NCBI GenBank assembly: GCA_030431355.1
Contig: JAUIJG010000250.1
Span: 1 to 7,829, forward strand
Direction: 5' to 3'
Length of the DNA stretch: 7,829 nt
From: a bacterium
GTDB taxonomy: Bacteria > Cyanobacteriota > Vampirovibrionia > Obscuribacterales > Obscuribacteraceae
Below are positions 5,165 to 7,829 of this stretch, piece by piece. The notes beneath the pieces are model-generated. The model was given only the letters and a program-made list of their open reading frames with translations, was not told the origin of the DNA and did not search any database. Positions within the stretch are counted from its first letter, which is position 1; every line of letters begins with the position of its first letter. A program made the position numbers and the translations under genes.

Positions 5165-7503
5165 AGTATAGAGTGCTGGAACTGTTGGGAACCGGTGCCA
5201 CCGCCAGCGTGTACAAGGCAGTTTATATCATTCTTGAACGCCCTGTCGCCATAAAAATCCTCCATGCCGAAGATGAGGACGTGCACCGTCGATTCTCCCA
5301 GGAGGTAAGGATTCACAGCCGCCTCAAGCATCCAAATATTGTCCAGGCTCTGGATTGTTTTGATCTCGATGGCGAGTCATGTTTTGTAATGGAGTATTTG
5401 CCCGGCGTCAGCCTCGCTGAGTTGCTCGATACTAAAGGCGGTGGGCTCTCCGCCGAAGATAGCGCCTTCATCATCTCCCGGGCTTGCGCGGCTATAGCCT
5501 ATGCTCACGGCGCAGGAATTATTCACCGAGATTTGAAGCCTGCCAATATAGTCCTTCTTGTTCGAGATGAAGCGGTGGAAGTCAAAGTGGTCGACTTCGG
5601 TTTGGCTAAAGCCCACGAATTGATGCAGAGAATTACCAAGACCGGAGTGATAGTCGGATCTCCTTATTACATGAGCCCGGAGCAATGTATGGGAGAGGTT
5701 CTGGACAATCGCTCCGATATCTATTCTTTCGGCATGATCGTATACGAGATAGTGACGGGGCAGCCACCATATAAGGCATCAACCCTCAATGAGATCATGC
5801 AATGCCACTGCAATGAGGCGATTCGTCCTGTGCCTTTGTATTCACCGGAACTGGATTTGTCTGAGCCGATTCCTTTACCTGTACGCCTGGACAAGACAAT
5901 TATGGCGGCGATGAGAGCCGATAGAGAGAAACGCTATCAGTCCGTGGATCTGTTCTCCAAAGCTCTGGAGACCTGGTATCGATTGGCTCTTGCTGGGGCT
6001 CCGGACGACAAAAGCATCGATGCGCCGAGTGAAGGTGATACTACAAATGATGCGGATGAGGGTAGACTGGCCGAGATCTGGCAGTTGCCCGCGCTTGTCT
6101 CCTACGATGAGGAAGAAGGCTTCAAAAGTTTTCAGCTTGAAAACATCGCCCTCCATCAGACTCCCACCGGTCAGATTCTCAATGGTCGTTACCGTCTAGA
6201 TGAGATTCTTGGCCAGGGGGGAATGTCCGTCGTTTATCGAGCAAGGAATCTGGAGAGCGGTGAGCCGGTGGCTGCCAAAACTCTTAAACTCTCCAGTCTC
6301 GGAGTAGTCGATCGGTTTCTTCGTGAGATTCGCATCCACAGTGATTTGAACCATCCTAATATAGTGAAAGCCGTTGATCACTTCATGACTGAAAGCGGGC
6401 AGGCATTTTTTGTTATGGAGCTTTTAGACGGCATTACTCTACAGCGTTTTATGAACGCTGACTCAGACCAGAAAATTAGTCTGGAGGAGCGCTGTTCCAT
6501 TCTGGGACAACTTCTTGATGCTCTGGAGTATGCCCACGATATGAAGGTAATCCATCGGGATCTTAAGCCGGATAACATCATGCTCACCAGGCAGGCCGGC
6601 GCCTGGAGAGTTAAGGTCCTTGATTTTGGTCTGGCTAAGATTCAGGATGATTTGCAAAAGCTGACCAGTACCGGGGTTTTGCTTGGCACTCCGGAGTATA
6701 TGAGTCCTGAACACTGCTCCGGGAGAGAGCCGGATGGTCGCTCGGATCTATATTCTTACGCGGTGGTGGCATACCAACTCTTGAGCGGCGCGCTACCCTA
6801 TGAAGCCGAAACCGATATCGGTTTTGTCGAATGTCACCTCGATCCGGATATCAATCCCCGGCCAATATCCGCCCTGGCGCCGGACCTGCCAAATTCTAGA
6901 GAGCTTGATTCCATACTGCTGCGAGCCCTTGAAAGTGAACCTGACAAAAGACAACAGTCCGCGGCGGAATTGAAGGATGCTCTGGGTCTCTGGTGGATTA
7001 ATTGTGGTCGAGAGAGTGCTTCTCCTTTTCGAAAGGTTCGAAGAAGAAAGCGGCGGGCGGAAGAGGAGACGAAGTCTTTATCCCGAAATACTGAAGAATT
7101 AGAAGCTTCGGAGCTGAACTCCCTGGTGGATAAGTTCAGAACGGATCAAGTGGAATCCTATATCAAAAGCCAGAGAGCCCCTTTTCCGGTTCATCGGCTG
7201 ATTGCCGGGCTAAAGGTAGTGGTTCTTCTGGTCGGGGCCCTGGCATTTGCTGCCCTCTGTGTCATCTCCATGGAGCAATTCAGCAAGAATAATCCAGCCT
7301 CGACAAAGTCCCCGGAGACTGAGATGAAGAAGAAGATCACAGTGGAGACGAAAGAGCCCGCGGTCGAAGAGAGCAAGGAGGCGGCGGAAAGCAGTGCCAA
7401 TATATACGGACCAAAGCCGACTCAAAAAGGCAAGATTATAAAGATACAGAGCTCCGGATCGGTAAAAGAGTTGAATACTTCCACAAGCCCGGAAAGTCCC
7501 TGA
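5155..7503 (+). CDS. Tandem dual-domain Hanks-type Ser/Thr protein kinase with C-terminal transmembrane helix
   Basis: The uninterrupted frame has 782 residues and two complete kinase domains. Kinase 1 (about 5-270): loop LGTGATASVY (third Gly replaced by Ala), VAIK Lys34, helix-C Glu50, HRDLKPAN with Asp126 and Asn131, DFG 147-149, SPE 174-176. Kinase 2 (about 345-612): loop LGQGGMSVVY, VAAK Lys375, Glu391, HRDLKPDN with Asp469 and Asn474, DFG 490-492, SPE 517-519. Both should phosphorylate Ser/Thr from ATP in the cytoplasm. A basic stretch (KVRRRKRR, about 627-634) precedes one transmembrane helix (about 684-705) and a Lys/Glu-rich outside tail of about 75 residues. No PASTA or other known sensor domain is seen. 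The TTG start lies directly after a TAG with only AGG as a weak ribosome binding site 3 nt ahead; the true start may be ATG 5062. The gene probably forms an operon with the preceding pseudokinase. Confidence 0.93.
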   Translation: MAGKYRVLELLGTGATASVYKAVYIILERPVAIKILHAEDEDVHRRFSQEVRIHSRLKHPNIVQALDCFDLDGESCFVMEYLPGVSLAELLDTKGGGLSAEDSAFIISRACAAIAYAHGAGIIHRDLKPANIVLLVRDEAVEVKVVDFGLAKAHELMQRITKTGVIVGSPYYMSPEQCMGEVLDNRSDIYSFGMIVYEIVTGQPPYKASTLNEIMQCHCNEAIRPVPLYSPELDLSEPIPLPVRLDKTIMAAMRADREKRYQSVDLFSKALETWYRLALAGAPDDKSIDAPSEGDTTNDADEGRLAEIWQLPALVSYDEEEGFKSFQLENIALHQTPTGQILNGRYRLDEILGQGGMSVVYRARNLESGEPVAAKTLKLSSLGVVDRFLREIRIHSDLNHPNIVKAVDHFMTESGQAFFVMELLDGITLQRFMNADSDQKISLEERCSILGQLLDALEYAHDMKVIHRDLKPDNIMLTRQAGAWRVKVLDFGLAKIQDDLQKLTSTGVLLGTPEYMSPEHCSGREPDGRSDLYSYAVVAYQLLSGALPYEAETDIGFVECHLDPDINPRPISALAPDLPNSRELDSILLRALESEPDKRQQSAAELKDALGLWWINCGRESASPFRKVRRRKRRAEEETKSLSRNTEELEASELNSLVDKFRTDQVESYIKSQRAPFPVHRLIAGLKVVVLLVGALAFAALCVISMEQFSKNNPASTKSPETEMKKKITVETKEPAVEESKEAAESSANIYGPKPTQKGKIIKIQSSGSVKELNTSTSPESP

Positions 7504-7532
7504 TGGTCGAGTCCAGAGAATCGGGCGTTATA

Positions 7533-7555
7533 ATTTTGCTCTTGAGAGGCAAAAT
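7533..7555. other. AT-rich stem-loop after the kinase gene
   Basis: ATTTTG-CTC pairs with GAG-CAAAAT around a TTGA loop, with one bulged G (9 bp in all). It begins 29 nt after the kinase stop. It is rich in A-T pairs and lacks a following T-run, so it may be an mRNA 3'-end structure rather than an efficient terminator. Confidence 0.35.
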
Positions 7556-7565
7556 ATATAGTAGA

Positions 7566-7598
7566 CCGTAGGCCCCACAGCAACTGTTTGCGGTTTTT
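7566..7598 (+). terminator. Weak candidate intrinsic terminator
   Basis: ACAG-CAA-CTGT forms a small inner hairpin, flanked by CCGTAG and TTGCGG that can pair with G-T wobbles across an asymmetric bulge. TTTTT (7594-7598) follows directly. It lies between the kinase gene and the TadE/G-like gene, where a transcript end would be expected. The stem is imperfect, so the call is tentative. Confidence 0.3.
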
Positions 7599-7608
7599 GA
7601 AACTCTAT

Positions 7609-7829
7609 ATGCAATCGAAGCCAAATTTACGAACCGCCGGTAGACGGTGTGGAAATATGCTGATCCTTGTGACGGCATTTGTTTTTGTCATTCTGGCCAT
7701 GGCAATTTTTGCGCTGACTCTTTTAAGACTGTACGGCTCTAAGTCTGAGCAGAACAGCGCCATAGAAGCAGCCGCCCTGGCCGCCGCCCGGGAATTGAGT
7801 CGGGTGGTTGTCGACACACCTCAGTTCGG
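7609..7829 (+). CDS. TadE/TadG-like membrane protein, N-terminal part (runs off right edge)
   Basis: At least 73 codons are open to the window end. The protein begins MQSKPNLRTAGRRCGN, then has one hydrophobic helix (MLILVTAFVFVILAMAIFAL), then SEQNSAIEAAALAAARELS. This order (short basic N-terminus with R-R-x-G-N, membrane helix, then a Q-N-x-x-E/D-A-A-A-L-A-A-A helix) is the signature of TadE/TadG-type pilin-like proteins of the Flp/Tad system, which sit in the inner membrane with the C-terminal part outside. In-frame TTG codons at 7597 and 7588 are alternative starts, and ATG 7657 (residue 17) is another. No clear ribosome binding site is visible. Whether other tad genes follow is outside the window. 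Confidence 0.7.
   Translation, partial: MQSKPNLRTAGRRCGNMLILVTAFVFVILAMAIFALTLLRLYGSKSEQNSAIEAAALAAARELSRVVVDTPQF

Noticed and set aside
5071..5331. Minus-strand ORFs across the kinase start
   Set aside because: They are shadows of the conserved P-loop and VAIK region of kinase 1, with no ribosome binding site or domain of their own.
5155..7503. PASTA or other ligand-binding domain in the kinase tail
   Set aside because: The roughly 75 residues after the membrane helix are low-complexity and Lys/Glu/Ser-rich, with none of the PASTA pattern.
7503..7571. 22-codon ORF whose ATG overlaps the kinase stop
   Set aside because: No recognisable peptide and no ribosome binding site evidence; probably chance after TGATG.
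7436..7817. Minus-strand ORFs at the right end
   Set aside because: They overlap the kinase tail and the TadE/G-like gene on the opposite strand; the plus-strand reading has a clear membrane helix and family signature.
1..7829. CRISPR array, tRNA, rRNA, insertion sequence or phage genes
   Set aside because: No regularly spaced repeats, no tRNA cloverleaf, and no transposase- or phage-like protein were found on reading both strands.

Overview
The window is a moderate-GC bacterial chromosome segment. I see no phage, IS or CRISPR hallmarks. It holds seven protein-coding genes plus the first codons of an eighth. Several traits occur together: multidomain Hanks-type Ser/Thr kinases ending in a single transmembrane helix, a secreted TonB-C/TPR protein, and a TadE/G-like pilin-type protein. 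This mix fits a non-photosynthetic cyanobacterial relative (Vampirovibrionia/Melainabacteria, Obscuribacterales-like) or another kinase-rich environmental phylum such as Planctomycetota. The placement is inference from family content only.

Left part (1-1763, minus strand): the start of a probable folC runs off the left edge. It lies 1 nt after a HAD-family hydrolase gene with a strong ribosome binding site. Upstream of that is an unrecognised secreted protein. From 1941 on the plus strand there is a secreted TonB-C-like plus TPR protein that starts at TTG. Its 3' end converges on a minus-strand gene across a 32-bp gap made almost entirely of a pentanucleotide repeat.

Middle (2696-3361, minus): a small proteasome/HslV-fold Ntn hydrolase. 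Its register puts Ser right after the initiator Met as the candidate nucleophile, with Asp at position 17. The usual catalytic Lys33 appears to be replaced by Arg in my hand alignment. It diverges from a kinase cluster.

Right part (3505-7503, plus): a membrane-anchored pseudokinase (glycine loop, VAIK Lys, HRD Arg, metal-binding Asn and DFG Gly all lost), followed by a membrane-anchored protein with two intact kinase domains in tandem. Both lie in one reading frame, interrupted only by two TAG codons. The second TAG splits a 30-codon N-terminal segment (ATG 12 nt after the pseudokinase stop) from the first active kinase domain. It sits exactly at the junction of a perfect 11-bp tandem duplication. 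Comparison with the other two kinase cores suggests this TAG replaces a residue of a conserved lead-in motif. It is the most notable anomaly here. The window ends inside a TadE/G-like membrane protein gene.

A plausible but unproven reading is a membrane signalling module in which the pseudokinase modulates the dual kinase. Any link to the proteasome-like hydrolase rests on adjacency alone.
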